Origin: Barnesiella propionica
GTDB taxonomy: Bacteria; Bacteroidota; Bacteroidia; Bacteroidales; Barnesiellaceae
Reading direction: 5' to 3'
DNA: 64,000 nucleotides
Assembly: GCF_025567045.1 (NCBI RefSeq)
Contig: NZ_JAOQJK010000004.1
Coordinates: forward strand, 62,001 to 126,000
In this document: positions 1-8,027 of the stretch, piece after piece
Layout of the letters: each line of letters opens with the position of its first letter
How positions within the stretch are numbered: position 1 is the stretch's first letter
The notes under the pieces: model-generated
What the model was told of the DNA's origin: nothing
The model's database searches: none
The model's input: only the letters and a program-made list of their open reading frames with translations
Program-made: the position numbers and the translations under genes

Positions 1-238
1 TTGAAGAGCTGGTGGTGGAAGCATCGGAAAAACCTATGATTCTACCGCCTAAACGGTTCACCGCCGTTTCGAAACTGAGCCGTGTGCGGGTGGACGGCTC
101 GAAGAAAAGGGTTGCGATTACTTTTCCTTCCAGAACTTTCCGGTCGGGATTTTCTTCAAAACGCCTGGTTTTTTCCAGCAGGTCCAGGATCTCTTCTTTT
201 GAAAAGTCTGTAATAGATACTAAACTTTCTTGTTTCAT
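1..238 (-). CDS. pyrB: Aspartate carbamoyltransferase catalytic subunit, N-terminal part (runs off window)
   Basis: Aspartate carbamoyltransferase joins carbamoyl phosphate to aspartate in the first committed step of pyrimidine synthesis in the cytoplasm. Only the first 79 codons are in the window. They hold the family signature for carbamoyl-phosphate binding, [13 protein letters not shown], at about residues 46-58. The ATG at 238-236 is the start; it lies about 170 nt downstream of a promoter and just past a terminator-like hairpin (279-319), so the gene appears to be controlled by attenuation. pyrI usually follows pyrB in relatives, but that side is outside the window. Confidence 0.95.
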   Translation of the reverse strand, partial: MKQESLVSITDFSKEEILDLLEKTRRFEENPDRKVLEGKVIATLFFEPSTRTRLSFETAVNRLGGRIIGFSDASTTSSS

Positions 239-278
239 CGGTTAAGAGCGTAATGGGTTATAATATGTTTTTATATAC

Positions 279-319
279 AAAAAAGCCAATCCGACTTTAG
301 AGGGCGAACTGGCCTTTTT
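279..319 (-). terminator. Terminator-like hairpin in the pyrB leader (putative attenuator)
   Basis: On the minus strand, an AAAAAGgCCA arm pairs with TGGCTTTTTT with one bulged G, and the second arm ends in a T-run. It lies between the pyrB promoter and the pyrB start, where an unconditional terminator would silence the gene. This is why I read it as an attenuator. The stop codon of the leader ORF falls inside the hairpin loop (297-299). Confidence 0.65.
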
Positions 320-407
320 GACGATATCTTATCGGCAATTGAATGCTTTGGTCTCGAAAAGAGAGCCTGTATTTCAGTAGCTTGTATGTGTTTACAAACA
401 ATTTCAT
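297..407 (-). CDS. Putative pyrB leader peptide (36 aa)
   Basis: This 36-codon ORF begins with ATG at 407-405, almost at the predicted transcription start. Its stop codon TAA (299-297) lies in the loop of the pyrB attenuator hairpin. The peptide is basic (begins MKLFVNTYKLLKYR, ends KGQFAL). In E. coli pyrBI a 44-codon leader overlaps the attenuator, and a closely following ribosome blocks hairpin formation when UTP is low. The layout here matches that design: leader ORF, pause-type hairpin at 350-367, then terminator. The function is inferred from layout only, and no sequence homology to E. coli PyrL is claimed. Confidence 0.45.
   Translation of the reverse strand: MKLFVNTYKLLKYRLSFRDQSIQLPIRYRQKGQFAL
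350..367 (-). promoter_or_regulatory. Possible pause hairpin in the pyrB leader
   Basis: In the minus-strand RNA, GGCUCUC and CGAGACC flank a UUUU loop and pair with one bulged C. It lies mid-leader, upstream of the terminator hairpin, as the pause hairpin does in the E. coli pyrBI leader. Confidence 0.35.
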
Positions 408-415
408 AACGAATA

Positions 416-444
416 CAAATGTACAAAAAAAAGTCCATTTCAAA
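416..444 (-). promoter_or_regulatory. pyrB promoter
   Basis: Read on the minus strand there is a Bacteroidota -7 box TACATTTG (423-416) and a -33 TTTG (444-441), 17 nt apart. Transcription would start near 409 and give a leader of about 170 nt before pyrB. Confidence 0.6.
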
Positions 445-506
445 ATAAATCTACTTAAAAAATATTGTTATATTATTTGCCCGTAAAAGGTATCGAATAT
501 ATTTTG

Positions 507-514
507 TACCTTTG
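507..514 (+). promoter_or_regulatory. -7 promoter box for mrcA
   Basis: TACCTTTG matches the Bacteroidota -7 consensus TAnnTTTG. It lies about 85 nt upstream of the mrcA start. No well-spaced -33 TTTG was seen (the nearest is at 476-479). Confidence 0.5.
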
Positions 515-598
515 TTTTATTAAATGTGCGGTCCGGCCATCAGGATGCTTACTGTGCGGATATAAATGAAATAACGGGCACGTATTATAGGTGACGAC

Positions 599-2956
599 AT
601 GAAAAAGAAGAACAATAAGAAATTGAATACGACGTATGTGATACGTTTTTTATGGGGAGGCTTCATTTTCGGTGTGCTTGCTCTTGTCATATTGTTTTCA
701 ATGATAGGCAACGGGTACATCGGATATATGCCGCCTATCGAAGATCTGGAAAACCCGAAAGATAAGTACGCTTCTGAAATCTATTCGGAAGATATGCAGG
801 TTCTGAGCCGTTTTTACCAGAGTAAGAATAATCGTGTATATGTGGGTTATAAAGAGATTTCGCCTTATTTGGTGCAGGCTCTTATTGCTACGGAAGATGC
901 CCGCTTTACCGAGCATTCGGGTATTGACGTAAAAGCATTATTCCGGGCGATCATCAAGAGGGGCTTGTTCTTGCAGAAAAGTGCGGGAGGAGGAAGTACC
1001 ATCACCCAGCAATTGGCAAAGCTGTATTTCTCTCCGAGTGCCGATAATGTTCTGGAACGGTTGTTTCAAAAGCCTATTGAGTGGGTAATAGCCGTACAGC
1101 TGGAACGTTGTTATACCAAGGAAGAGATATTGAATATGTATCTTAATCAGTTCGATTTCCTGAATAATGCAGTGGGAATACAGTCTGCTGCCGGTATTTA
1201 TTTCGGAACTACTCCCGATAAACTGAAGATAGAAGAGGCAGCCACATTGATAGGAATGTGTAAAAATCCTTCCTATTATAATCCGGTACGGCATAACGAA
1301 CGTTCACGAGGACGGCGCAATACGGTACTTAACCAGATGTATAAAGCCGATTATATTACGGCTGCCGAAAGAGACTCTTTGAAAAATCTTCCGCTAAAAC
1401 TTAAGTTTAGCCGCGTGGATCATAAAGAAGGACTGGCTCCCTATTTTCGTGAACAATTACGTCTGATGATGACGGCGCGTAAGCCGGTACGGTCCGATTA
1501 TCGCGGATGGGAACAGCAGAAGTTCGTAGATGATTCTATTGCTTGGGAGACTAATCCGTTATATGGCTGGTGTGAAAAAAACCGGAAGGCCGATGGTTCC
1601 AAATATAATATTTATACCGACGGTCTGAAGATCTATACGACTATAGATTCCCGTATGCAAAGATATGCCGAAGAAGCAGTAAGAGAGCATTTAGGCGGAT
1701 ACTTACAGCCTCGGTTCTTTTCCGAGAAGAAAGGGCGAAGTTACGGTCCGTTTTCCCGGAGCATATCGGAAAAAGACAGGGCTGCTATATTAGAAAGAGC
1801 TATGAAGCAAAGCGACCGTTACAGGAGTATGCAAAACGACGGTTATTCGGAAAGTGAAATACGAAAAGCATTCAATACTCCTGTGGAGATGCAACTTTTT
1901 TCATATAATGGAATGATCGATACGATTATGACTCCTATGGACTCTATTCGTTACCAGAAGTCTTTCCTGCGTACCGGTTTTATGTCTATGGATCCTCATA
2001 ACGGACATGTGAAAGCCTACGTAGGAGGTATAGATTTTGCACATTTCCAATATAATATGGTATCTCAGGGACGCCGTCAGGTAGGTTCTACCGTAAAACC
2101 GTTCCTTTACACATTGGCAATGGAAGAAGGATTTTCTCCCTGCGATATGGAGTTGAATGCCCAACCGACGCTAATGGATGAAAGCGGAAGACCCTGGTCT
2201 CCCAGAAATTCATCGAAAGCCAGAGCCGGGGAAATGGTGACGCTAAGATGGGGACTGGCCAATTCTAATAACTGGATTTCCGCACGAGTGATGAGCCGTT
2301 TATCCCCTACAAGCCTGGTCCGCCTGATGCATTCGTTCGGTATCAAGAATCATATAGATCCTGTTATCTCATTGTGCCTGGGACCGTCTGAAGTTTCGGT
2401 CGAGGAGATGGTTACGGCTTATTCGGCTTTTTCAAACAAAGGAGTAAGAGTAGATCCGTTGTTCGTCACCCGCATAGAAGATAACCATGGAAATGTGATA
2501 TCTGAATTTACTCCTGTTTATACCGAAGTATTCAGTGAGGCTGCCTATTATAAGATATTACCTATGTTGCGGGATGTTATTGACAGGGGAACGGGCGGAC
2601 GTATACGTTTCCGTTATGGAATTACAGCTCCTATGGGTGGGAAAACAGGTACGACCAATAATAATTCAGACGGATGGTTCATGGCCTTTACGCCCAGTCT
2701 TGTTTCCGGTGTATGGGTAGGGGGTGAAGACCGTTCTATACATTTCGACGGAATGGGTGACGGGCAGGGAGCCAGCATGGCATTACCCATATACGGGTTA
2801 TATATGCAAAAGGTATATGGAGATAAGAAGTTGGGTTATTCTCAGGACGAGAATTTTGTGATTCCTCCGGAATATGCAGATCCTTGTAGCGGAGGAGGAA
2901 TGGACGACAAGTATGAGGAATATGAGCCCCAAGGTATAGAGGGAATATTCGAATAG
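599..2956 (+). CDS. mrcA: Penicillin-binding protein 1A (class A PBP)
   Basis: Bifunctional peptidoglycan synthase anchored in the inner membrane. It polymerises lipid II (GT51 glycosyltransferase) and cross-links stem peptides (transpeptidase). The 785 residues show a basic cytoplasmic N-terminus, a membrane anchor at about 16-37, and GT51 motifs ATEDARF (97-103, catalytic Glu99) and GGSTITQQLAK (131-141). The transpeptidase has SxxK at Ser497-Lys500, SxN at Ser556, and KTGT at Lys682. All catalytic motifs are intact and the length is usual for Bacteroidota PBP1A. It stands alone, diverging from pyrB, and ends at a strong bidirectional terminator. Confidence 0.96.
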   Translation: MKKKNNKKLNTTYVIRFLWGGFIFGVLALVILFSMIGNGYIGYMPPIEDLENPKDKYASEIYSEDMQVLSRFYQSKNNRVYVGYKEISPYLVQALIATEDARFTEHSGIDVKALFRAIIKRGLFLQKSAGGGSTITQQLAKLYFSPSADNVLERLFQKPIEWVIAVQLERCYTKEEILNMYLNQFDFLNNAVGIQSAAGIYFGTTPDKLKIEEAATLIGMCKNPSYYNPVRHNERSRGRRNTVLNQMYKADYITAAERDSLKNLPLKLKFSRVDHKEGLAPYFREQLRLMMTARKPVRSDYRGWEQQKFVDDSIAWETNPLYGWCEKNRKADGSKYNIYTDGLKIYTTIDSRMQRYAEEAVREHLGGYLQPRFFSEKKGRSYGPFSRSISEKDRAAILERAMKQSDRYRSMQNDGYSESEIRKAFNTPVEMQLFSYNGMIDTIMTPMDSIRYQKSFLRTGFMSMDPHNGHVKAYVGGIDFAHFQYNMVSQGRRQVGSTVKPFLYTLAMEEGFSPCDMELNAQPTLMDESGRPWSPRNSSKARAGEMVTLRWGLANSNNWISARVMSRLSPTSLVRLMHSFGIKNHIDPVISLCLGPSEVSVEEMVTAYSAFSNKGVRVDPLFVTRIEDNHGNVISEFTPVYTEVFSEAAYYKILPMLRDVIDRGTGGRIRFRYGITAPMGGKTGTTNNNSDGWFMAFTPSLVSGVWVGGEDRSIHFDGMGDGQGASMALPIYGLYMQKVYGDKKLGYSQDENFVIPPEYADPCSGGGMDDKYEEYEPQGIEGIFE

Positions 2957-2991
2957 ATATAGTGCTTATGTATTAAGGTTTTAATAGATGT

Positions 2992-3026
2992 ATATATCCC
3001 GGAAAGAAAAAATTTCCGGGATATAT
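2992..3026. terminator. Bidirectional terminator between mrcA and the lysO genes
   Basis: A perfect 14-bp inverted repeat (ATATATCCCGGAAA and its complement) with a 7-nt loop lies between two convergent genes. The right arm runs into T-rich sequence on either strand. Confidence 0.8.
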
Positions 3027-3027
3027 T

Positions 3028-3633
3028 TTATTGCCAGTATAGCATAGATATAATAACCGGAACAGAAAAATCGACGATGATCCCGTGAAATACCGATACG
3101 ATGACAAAGTCTTCTCCAACAGAAGAAGCGATGACGGGGAGAGTGGTGTCTAATGATGTTGCGCCAGCTGCCGAAATAGGAGCGAGTTTACCGCAAAAAC
3201 GGGCGAGGAACGGAATGGTCAATAAAGCCAGCAGTTCTCTGGCGAGATTGCTGATAAGTGCCATCATTCCTATATCACTTCCTGCGAGTTTATCCAGAAA
3301 TATAGCCGATAAGCTGTAATATCCGAACCCCGAACCTATGGCAATGGTTTCGCGCAAATCGGTATTGGGAAGTACGATAGAAACCGCACCCGAAAAAAGA
3401 ATAGTACCGGCAATTGTCGCCAAGGGTATAAGAAGTATTTTTGCTTTGTATTTTTTCCAGGGACGTATCAGGCTCTTGATATCGAATCCTAATCCTATTC
3501 CTACAAAGAACATCATGATATATAAAATGTATAAACTATAATCGTGCTGGTTTGTCCATTCCGGTAGCCACCGAAAGTATGAGGCGGTCACACCTGCCAG
3601 AAAACAAGCGAGAATAATGAGGCTGTTCTTCAT
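3028..3633 (-). CDS. LysO-type lysine exporter, C-terminal part (DUF340)
   Basis: A 201-residue, very hydrophobic protein with about six membrane segments that matches the C-terminal part of the LysO (YbjE) lysine exporter family. It starts with ATG overlapping the stop of the upstream lysO N-terminal gene by 4 nt, so translation is probably coupled. In E. coli LysO is a single chain of about 300 residues; here the two parts are separate proteins that together reach that length. I believe the split form is common in Bacteroidota, so this is not a fresh frameshift. Substrate assignment rests on family resemblance. Confidence 0.75.
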   Translation of the reverse strand: MKNSLIILACFLAGVTASYFRWLPEWTNQHDYSLYILYIMMFFVGIGLGFDIKSLIRPWKKYKAKILLIPLATIAGTILFSGAVSIVLPNTDLRETIAIGSGFGYYSLSAIFLDKLAGSDIGMMALISNLARELLALLTIPFLARFCGKLAPISAAGATSLDTTLPVIASSVGEDFVIVSVFHGIIVDFSVPVIISMLYWQ

Positions 3634-3911
3634 GGCCGGTTGTGTTTATTAAATAATGTGCGGAATAACAACCATGCGAGAAGTACGCTACCCGTGGTAC
3701 TGGCTACGGCGATAATAATAGCTTGCAAACCCAGTCCTCCCAGATTATGTATGATCTCCTTGTTATTTCCTATGGAGATTCCCATAAAGAACAATAAAAG
3801 GAAAATAATATATAAGGTGATTCTCCCTATGACGGGTTGAATTTTTTTTTGTGAGCGTAACGCATAACCGATACATATACCGATTATCATGACTCCCATG
3901 ACTCCGAACAT
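3630..3911 (-). CDS. LysO-type lysine exporter, N-terminal part (DUF340)
   Basis: A 93-residue membrane protein with about three hydrophobic helices, equivalent to the N-terminal third of LysO. It begins MFGVMGVMIIGICIGYAL. The stop overlaps the start of the second half (ATGA), which ties the two into one translation unit. It starts 42 nt after the stop of the PHP phosphatase gene, with no promoter box seen between, so all three genes are probably one minus-strand transcript. The two parts would have to assemble in the inner membrane to make a working exporter. Confidence 0.7.
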   Translation of the reverse strand: MFGVMGVMIIGICIGYALRSQKKIQPVIGRITLYIIFLLLFFMGISIGNNKEIIHNLGGLGLQAIIIAVASTTGSVLLAWLLFRTLFNKHNRP

Positions 3912-3953
3912 ATGTGATGCAGATAATGAAAATAATGAGGTTTTGAAATTAAC

Positions 3954-4685
3954 TTAAATCAGGTCGTTTTTAATATTGACTTTTTCTTCTATTTTCTTAA
4001 ACTCTTTGCTGTCGATAAATTCGGTGAGAAAGGCTGCATGTTTCTTGTTATGCATATCCGAACCCAGAAAATCGATATAACCTTTTTCTAAGAGCCATTC
4101 GGCCATACCTTTTACCGCCTTGTTGTAATATCCGCCGATAGAAAGCAGATTGACCTGAAACAAGCAGCCCTGGTTGTGCAGGTCGTCATATATTTTTTTA
4201 TTCCCGAAATAATAAGAGTATCTTTCGGGGTGTGCCAGGATCGGTTGGTAACCTTTTAACTGTAACTGAAAGATGAGATCGTTCAGTTGGTAAAAAGGCT
4301 GTAGGAATGAGTTCTCGATAAGTACGTAGTTATTGGGAAAAGGGATGATTTCGCCTTTGCGGACTATTTCCATAAAATTTTCGTCCATGCGGTATTCAGC
4401 TGAATAATGTATATCCATTTTCATGCCTTCCTTATCCATTGCCTCTCTCAGTTTACGATAAGCGTTTTCTATCGTTTCGGCAGTATTTTCAAAAGTTGCT
4501 TCTGTTATGTGAGGAGTGGCAATCACGCGGGTAATACCCCATTTTTGTAAATTGCGTATTAATTCCAGTGATGTTTCGACGTCAGGAGAACCGTCATCTA
4601 TACCGGGCAGGATATGTAAATGCATATCGGTAGTATAGAATAATTTACTTCTATTTTCTTCCTTTTTCTTAAATAATCCAAACAT
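3954..4685 (-). CDS. PHP-type protein-tyrosine phosphatase (CapC/CpsB/YwqE family)
   Basis: A 243-residue metal-dependent phosphatase of the PHP fold. Members dephosphorylate bacterial tyrosine kinases that control capsule or exopolysaccharide export. The metal ligands are visible: TDMHLHILPGIDDG (about 19-32), ATPHIT (about 57-62), LAHPERY (about 155) and GSDMHNKKH (about 209-217). No kinase or polysaccharide genes are adjacent; its neighbours downstream are the lysO halves, likely on the same transcript. The start ATG at 4685 lies about 47 nt after a predicted transcription start. The family call is firm, the physiological target unknown. Confidence 0.85.
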   Translation of the reverse strand: MFGLFKKKEENRSKLFYTTDMHLHILPGIDDGSPDVETSLELIRNLQKWGITRVIATPHITEATFENTAETIENAYRKLREAMDKEGMKMDIHYSAEYRMDENFMEIVRKGEIIPFPNNYVLIENSFLQPFYQLNDLIFQLQLKGYQPILAHPERYSYYFGNKKIYDDLHNQGCLFQVNLLSIGGYYNKAVKGMAEWLLEKGYIDFLGSDMHNKKHAAFLTEFIDSKEFKKIEEKVNIKNDLI

Positions 4686-4738
4686 GCTTTGAGATTTATG
4701 TATTTAAATGTCCCCTATTACTAATATACTTTATTGAA

Positions 4739-4746
4739 CAAAAATA
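4739..4746 (-). promoter_or_regulatory. -7 box for the PHP phosphatase/lysO operon
   Basis: Read on the minus strand the box is TATTTTTG, matching TAnnTTTG. Transcription would start near 4732. It is divergent from the carboxyltransferase promoter. Confidence 0.45.
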
Positions 4747-4755
4747 CTGATTTAT

Positions 4756-4787
4756 TTTGAAAATCATATAAAAATAATTTATATTTG
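4756..4787 (+). promoter_or_regulatory. Carboxyltransferase gene promoter
   Basis: TTTG (4756-4759), 20 nt, then TATATTTG (4780-4787): an essentially ideal Bacteroidota promoter. The predicted start near 4794 gives a 56-nt leader. Confidence 0.75.
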
Positions 4788-4849
4788 TATTTCTATTATA
4801 ACGGATTCGCAAGGTCTTTTGTTTACAATTTAAACTAAATCGATTAACT

Positions 4850-6715
4850 ATGGCTAAGAAATTGAAAATTCGTGATTTAACGCTTCGCGACGGGCAACAA
4901 TCACTGTTTGCTACAAGACTCACTCAGGAACAGGTAAACCGGGTGCTTCCTTATTATAAAAAGGCCGGATTTTACGCTATGGAAGTTTGGGGCGGTGCTG
5001 TACCCGATTCTGTCATGCGTTACTTAAATGAAAGTCCTTGGGACCGGTTGAAAAGTATAAGTGATGCCGTAGAAGGCGCTTCCTATCTGACGGCTCTTTC
5101 CAGAGGCCGGAATTTATTCGGTTATGCGCCTTATCCCGATTCCATTCTTGAAGGTTTCTACCTGGAAGCGATTAAGAACGGTTTAGGAATTATGCGTATT
5201 TTCGATGCTCTTAATGACCTTAACAATGTAAAATCATCTATTGAAAAAATTAATGCGGCAGGCGGAATTTCCGATGGTGCCGTTTGTTATACGGTAGATC
5301 CTCATTATGAGGTTTCGTTTAGCGATAAACTCAAATCTTTTTTCGGCGGTCCTAAAACTCCGAAACCTATATTTACCGATGATTATTTTGTAAATAAGGC
5401 TAAGGGACTTGAGAAACTGGGCGCAAAAATGGTAACTTTGAAGGATATGGCCGGATTGGTAACTCCTTCCAGAGTAGCCAGCTTGATGCCTAAATTGAAG
5501 TCTGCACTTTCTGTTCCTGTTGATTTCCATACACATTGTACGCCCGGTTATGGATTGGCGTCTTCTTTAATGGCTGTTATACATGGTGTCGATATTCTTG
5601 ATACGAATATTTGGTATTTCGGAGGGGGTTCTGCCGCGCCGGCTATCGAATTGCTTTATGTATTCTGTACAAAGTTAGGTGTGGAAATGGATGTGGATAT
5701 GGAAGTCGTAGGCAATATCCGTAAAGAACTGGAAGGTATCCGTAAGGAACTGTCTGCTTATGATTTGGTAAAGAGTTTCCCGAAAGCATTCGATCCGTTG
5801 CAAGATACTTTGCCCGCCGAAATAGACAAACAATTCGATATAGCTATTGAAGCTGCCAAACAAAATAAAGAACAGGAGTTGCTGGATGCCTGTCATGCCA
5901 TAGAAGAATATTTTAATTTCCCGAAACCGAATTTGCTGGTTAAAGAAGCTGAAGTTCCCGGAGGTATGTATTCCAATATGGTGGCCCAGTTAAAATCATT
6001 ACAGGCAGAACATGTTTTGGACGATGCCATGAAATTGATTCCTAAAGTTCGCATGGACGCCGGACTTGTGCCTTTGGTAACGCCTACCAGCCAGATCGTA
6101 GGAAGTCAGGCTGTAAGTTGTGCGCTGGACAAATTGAAAGGTAATCCTGAATATACGACTGTTTCCAATCAGTTTATAGCGCTTGTAAAAGGAGAATATG
6201 GTGAGACTCCGGTTCCTATCGATCCGGCTTTCAGGGAAAAGATTACGGGCAGCCGTCAGGAAAAACCGTATGACATGTCCTCTTACAAAGCTCCGGAAAA
6301 TCCTGTATTACCTGAATATGGAGGTGTGAAATTAGCGGAGAATGAACAGGAATATTTGCTACTTGAACTGTTTCCGAATGTTGCCACTACTTTCCTGAAA
6401 GGTCAAAAAGCAGCGAAATATAAAGCTGTCGAACCCGAAAAGAAAGCAGAAGAAGCACCGGTAGCTGATGAAGTTCCTGTTGCGGAAGATCCTGTTACCG
6501 GATCGGTAATCGATGCTCCTATGAGCGGAAAAGTTGTCGAAATACATGTAAAGGAAGGAGACGAGATCAAGAAAGGCGATGTCGTTATCGTATACGAAGC
6601 CATGAAAATGGAAAATGATATATCTTCGCCGATGGCCGGAAAAGTCAAACGTATATTTGTACATGTGAACGATATTGTAATGGCGAATGCTCCATTGATT
6701 GAATTTGAAGAATAA
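4850..6715 (+). CDS. oadA: Biotin-dependent carboxyltransferase (oxaloacetate decarboxylase alpha / pyruvate carboxylase B type)
   Basis: A 621-residue enzyme that moves a carboxyl group between biotin and pyruvate/oxaloacetate. An HMGL-like TIM barrel comes first, with TLRDGQQS (about 16-23), TLKDMAG carrying the lysine that is carbamylated in this family, and the metal-binding DFHTHCTPG. A PYC/OADA domain (about 300-460) follows, then a Glu/Ala/Pro-rich linker (about 520-555). The biotinyl domain is last, with EAMKMEN and biotinylated Lys586. No biotin carboxylase or OadB/OadG partner lies beside it, so the window cannot say whether it works as a Na+-pumping decarboxylase, a pyruvate carboxylase subunit or a transcarboxylase. 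Confidence 0.88.
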   Translation: MAKKLKIRDLTLRDGQQSLFATRLTQEQVNRVLPYYKKAGFYAMEVWGGAVPDSVMRYLNESPWDRLKSISDAVEGASYLTALSRGRNLFGYAPYPDSILEGFYLEAIKNGLGIMRIFDALNDLNNVKSSIEKINAAGGISDGAVCYTVDPHYEVSFSDKLKSFFGGPKTPKPIFTDDYFVNKAKGLEKLGAKMVTLKDMAGLVTPSRVASLMPKLKSALSVPVDFHTHCTPGYGLASSLMAVIHGVDILDTNIWYFGGGSAAPAIELLYVFCTKLGVEMDVDMEVVGNIRKELEGIRKELSAYDLVKSFPKAFDPLQDTLPAEIDKQFDIAIEAAKQNKEQELLDACHAIEEYFNFPKPNLLVKEAEVPGGMYSNMVAQLKSLQAEHVLDDAMKLIPKVRMDAGLVPLVTPTSQIVGSQAVSCALDKLKGNPEYTTVSNQFIALVKGEYGETPVPIDPAFREKITGSRQEKPYDMSSYKAPENPVLPEYGGVKLAENEQEYLLLELFPNVATTFLKGQKAAKYKAVEPEKKAEEAPVADEVPVAEDPVTGSVIDAPMSGKVVEIHVKEGDEIKKGDVVIVYEAMKMENDISSPMAGKVKRIFVHVNDIVMANAPLIEFEE

Positions 6716-6803
6716 TATATTTGGAACCGGTTATCACAAAGGCTTTTAATTATGCGATTTGTAAAAAGAAGATAAAAAACTTTCGTATTTCAAAAGTTAT
6801 CAA

Positions 6804-6811
6804 TACATTTG
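6804..6811 (+). promoter_or_regulatory. -7 box for rpmE2
   Basis: TACATTTG matches TAnnTTTG. The predicted transcription start near 6818 gives a leader of about 64 nt containing a hairpin. Confidence 0.55.
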
Positions 6812-6823
6812 CAAGCCATTACG

Positions 6824-6853
6824 AATTTCACGCTACCAACGTGAGTAGAAATT
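6824..6853 (+). promoter_or_regulatory. Hairpin in the rpmE2 5' leader
   Basis: AATTT and CACG pair with CGTG and AAATT around the loop CTACCAA, with a 5-nt bulge (AGTAG) on the 3' side. The position directly before a ribosomal protein gene suggests an autoregulatory leader, but this is inference. Confidence 0.4.
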
Positions 6854-6881
6854 AAAAATAAATTTTAAAGACGATATAATA

Positions 6882-7139
6882 ATGAAAAAAGGACTGCATC
6901 CTGATAACTACCGTCCCGTAGTATTCAAAGACATGTCGAACGAAGATGTTTTTATTACCCGTTCTACAGTTGCTGCAAAAGAAACAATTGAAATTGATGG
7001 TGTTACTTATCCTTTGGTAAAGCTTGAAATCACCAATACTTCACATCCGTTCTTTACCGGTAAACAGAAATTGGTGGATACCGCAGGTCGTGTGGATAAA
7101 TTCATGAGCCGTTATGGTGACCGTATGAAAAAGAAATAA
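6882..7139 (+). CDS. rpmE2: 50S ribosomal protein L31, type B
   Basis: An 85-residue large-subunit protein that bridges the ribosomal subunits. It has the long type B form with motifs [14 protein letters not shown] and [21 protein letters not shown]. No CxxC pair is present, so this is the zinc-free version that elsewhere replaces zinc-binding L31 under zinc limitation; in Bacteroidota it is often the only copy. It has its own promoter and a structured leader and ends before a strong hairpin. The assignment is secure. Confidence 0.95.
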   Translation: MKKGLHPDNYRPVVFKDMSNEDVFITRSTVAAKETIEIDGVTYPLVKLEITNTSHPFFTGKQKLVDTAGRVDKFMSRYGDRMKKK

Positions 7140-7223
7140 ACATAAAAGAGAGAGAGGGTATATCCTTCGGGTACTGTCTCTCAAACTTAGATGTTAAATA
7201 ATAACGTCATAAATTCTCTAAAT

Positions 7224-7250
7224 AATGAGCCCGGTATTGCCGGGCTCATT
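7224..7250 (+). terminator. Hairpin downstream of rpmE2
   Basis: A perfect 11-bp stem (AATGAGCCCGG and its complement) with a 5-nt loop. The T-run after it is weak, so it may be a terminator or simply an RNA-stabilising hairpin. Confidence 0.6.
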
Positions 7251-7254
7251 CCGT

Positions 7255-7860
7255 ATAGCTTCATTTTAATTCTTTTATTATTATACCAGTCAGGTATTTA
7301 TGCAGTTACTTTTTGAATTTCTGCATGGATTTAAATTTCCTGGTATGTGAGAATTCAGACTTCATAAGTCCAAAAAAGTTTTTCATAATAGAGTAATCCA
7401 AACGATTTCTCTTCCGGGGATATACTTTGTCTCATTCCGTGTTTAGTCAAGGCATTTTGATAATCTTTATACAGGTATTGTCACTCTTGACCGGAACGCA
7501 ATATAATTTCGGTTTCCTTTGGTAAATTGTCTGTGATAGCAAAATATTATTCAACATTTTTCTTATTTATTTTAAATCCGCTTTATCAGCTACATTATAA
7601 TATAGTATTCTCCGTTAAACAGATCTATTACAAGTGACAAGAAACTTTTTTGCCTTTTGACATATCTGTTGCATGTTTACGGCGAGGACAACCTGCTTTA
7701 AAATCCTGAACAGGATGTTTGGTGTAATCTTAACCGGCAGCTCCTTTATATGATCGGTACGTTTCTATTTCTTTTCGTATTTTGATGCATTTTTCAATTC
7801 CGTTTGAGGTTTTTCTTTTCGGTTTTCCCGTATGCTTGCTTGGCTACCCTCGCTCGTTAT
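7255..7860 (-). pseudogene. Decayed IS3-family transposase (orfB, rve integrase core)
   Basis: No intact ORF exists, but minus-strand translation in shifting frames gives recognisable IS3/IS150 transposase fragments in the right order: ETYRSYKGAAG, then DFKAG and RRKHATDMS, then IDLFNGEYY, KDYQNALTKHGMRQSIS, KNFFGLMKSEF, TRKFKSMQKFKK and LHKYL. These correspond to the DDE integrase core; the region near the last acidic residue is altered. Stops and frameshifts interrupt it throughout. No terminal inverted repeats or orfA were recognised. It fills most of the gene-free stretch between rpmE2 and the large secreted protein, and marks an old insertion. Confidence 0.7.
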
Positions 7861-7971
7861 GACGATACAATTAAATAATAGTCATGAACATGAAAACGGG
7901 TTATTTGCTAAATTATAATGAATCCGGCCGGTTTTTCTCTTTTCTTCTGGTGTATATTCTTAATATAAATA

Positions 7972-8005
7972 AACCCCGAAAGCCGGATAAGAAACTTTCG
8001 GGGTT
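7972..8005 (-). terminator. Terminator of the large secreted protein gene
   Basis: An 11-bp stem (AACCCCGAAAG and its complement) with a 12-nt loop, just past the stop codon on the minus strand and followed by T-rich sequence. Confidence 0.75.
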
Positions 8006-8027
8006 CACTTCATTTTGATATTTTGGG

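Noticed and set aside
3101..3319. Plus-strand ORFs opposite the lysO genes
   Set aside because: They are antisense shadows with no family resemblance.
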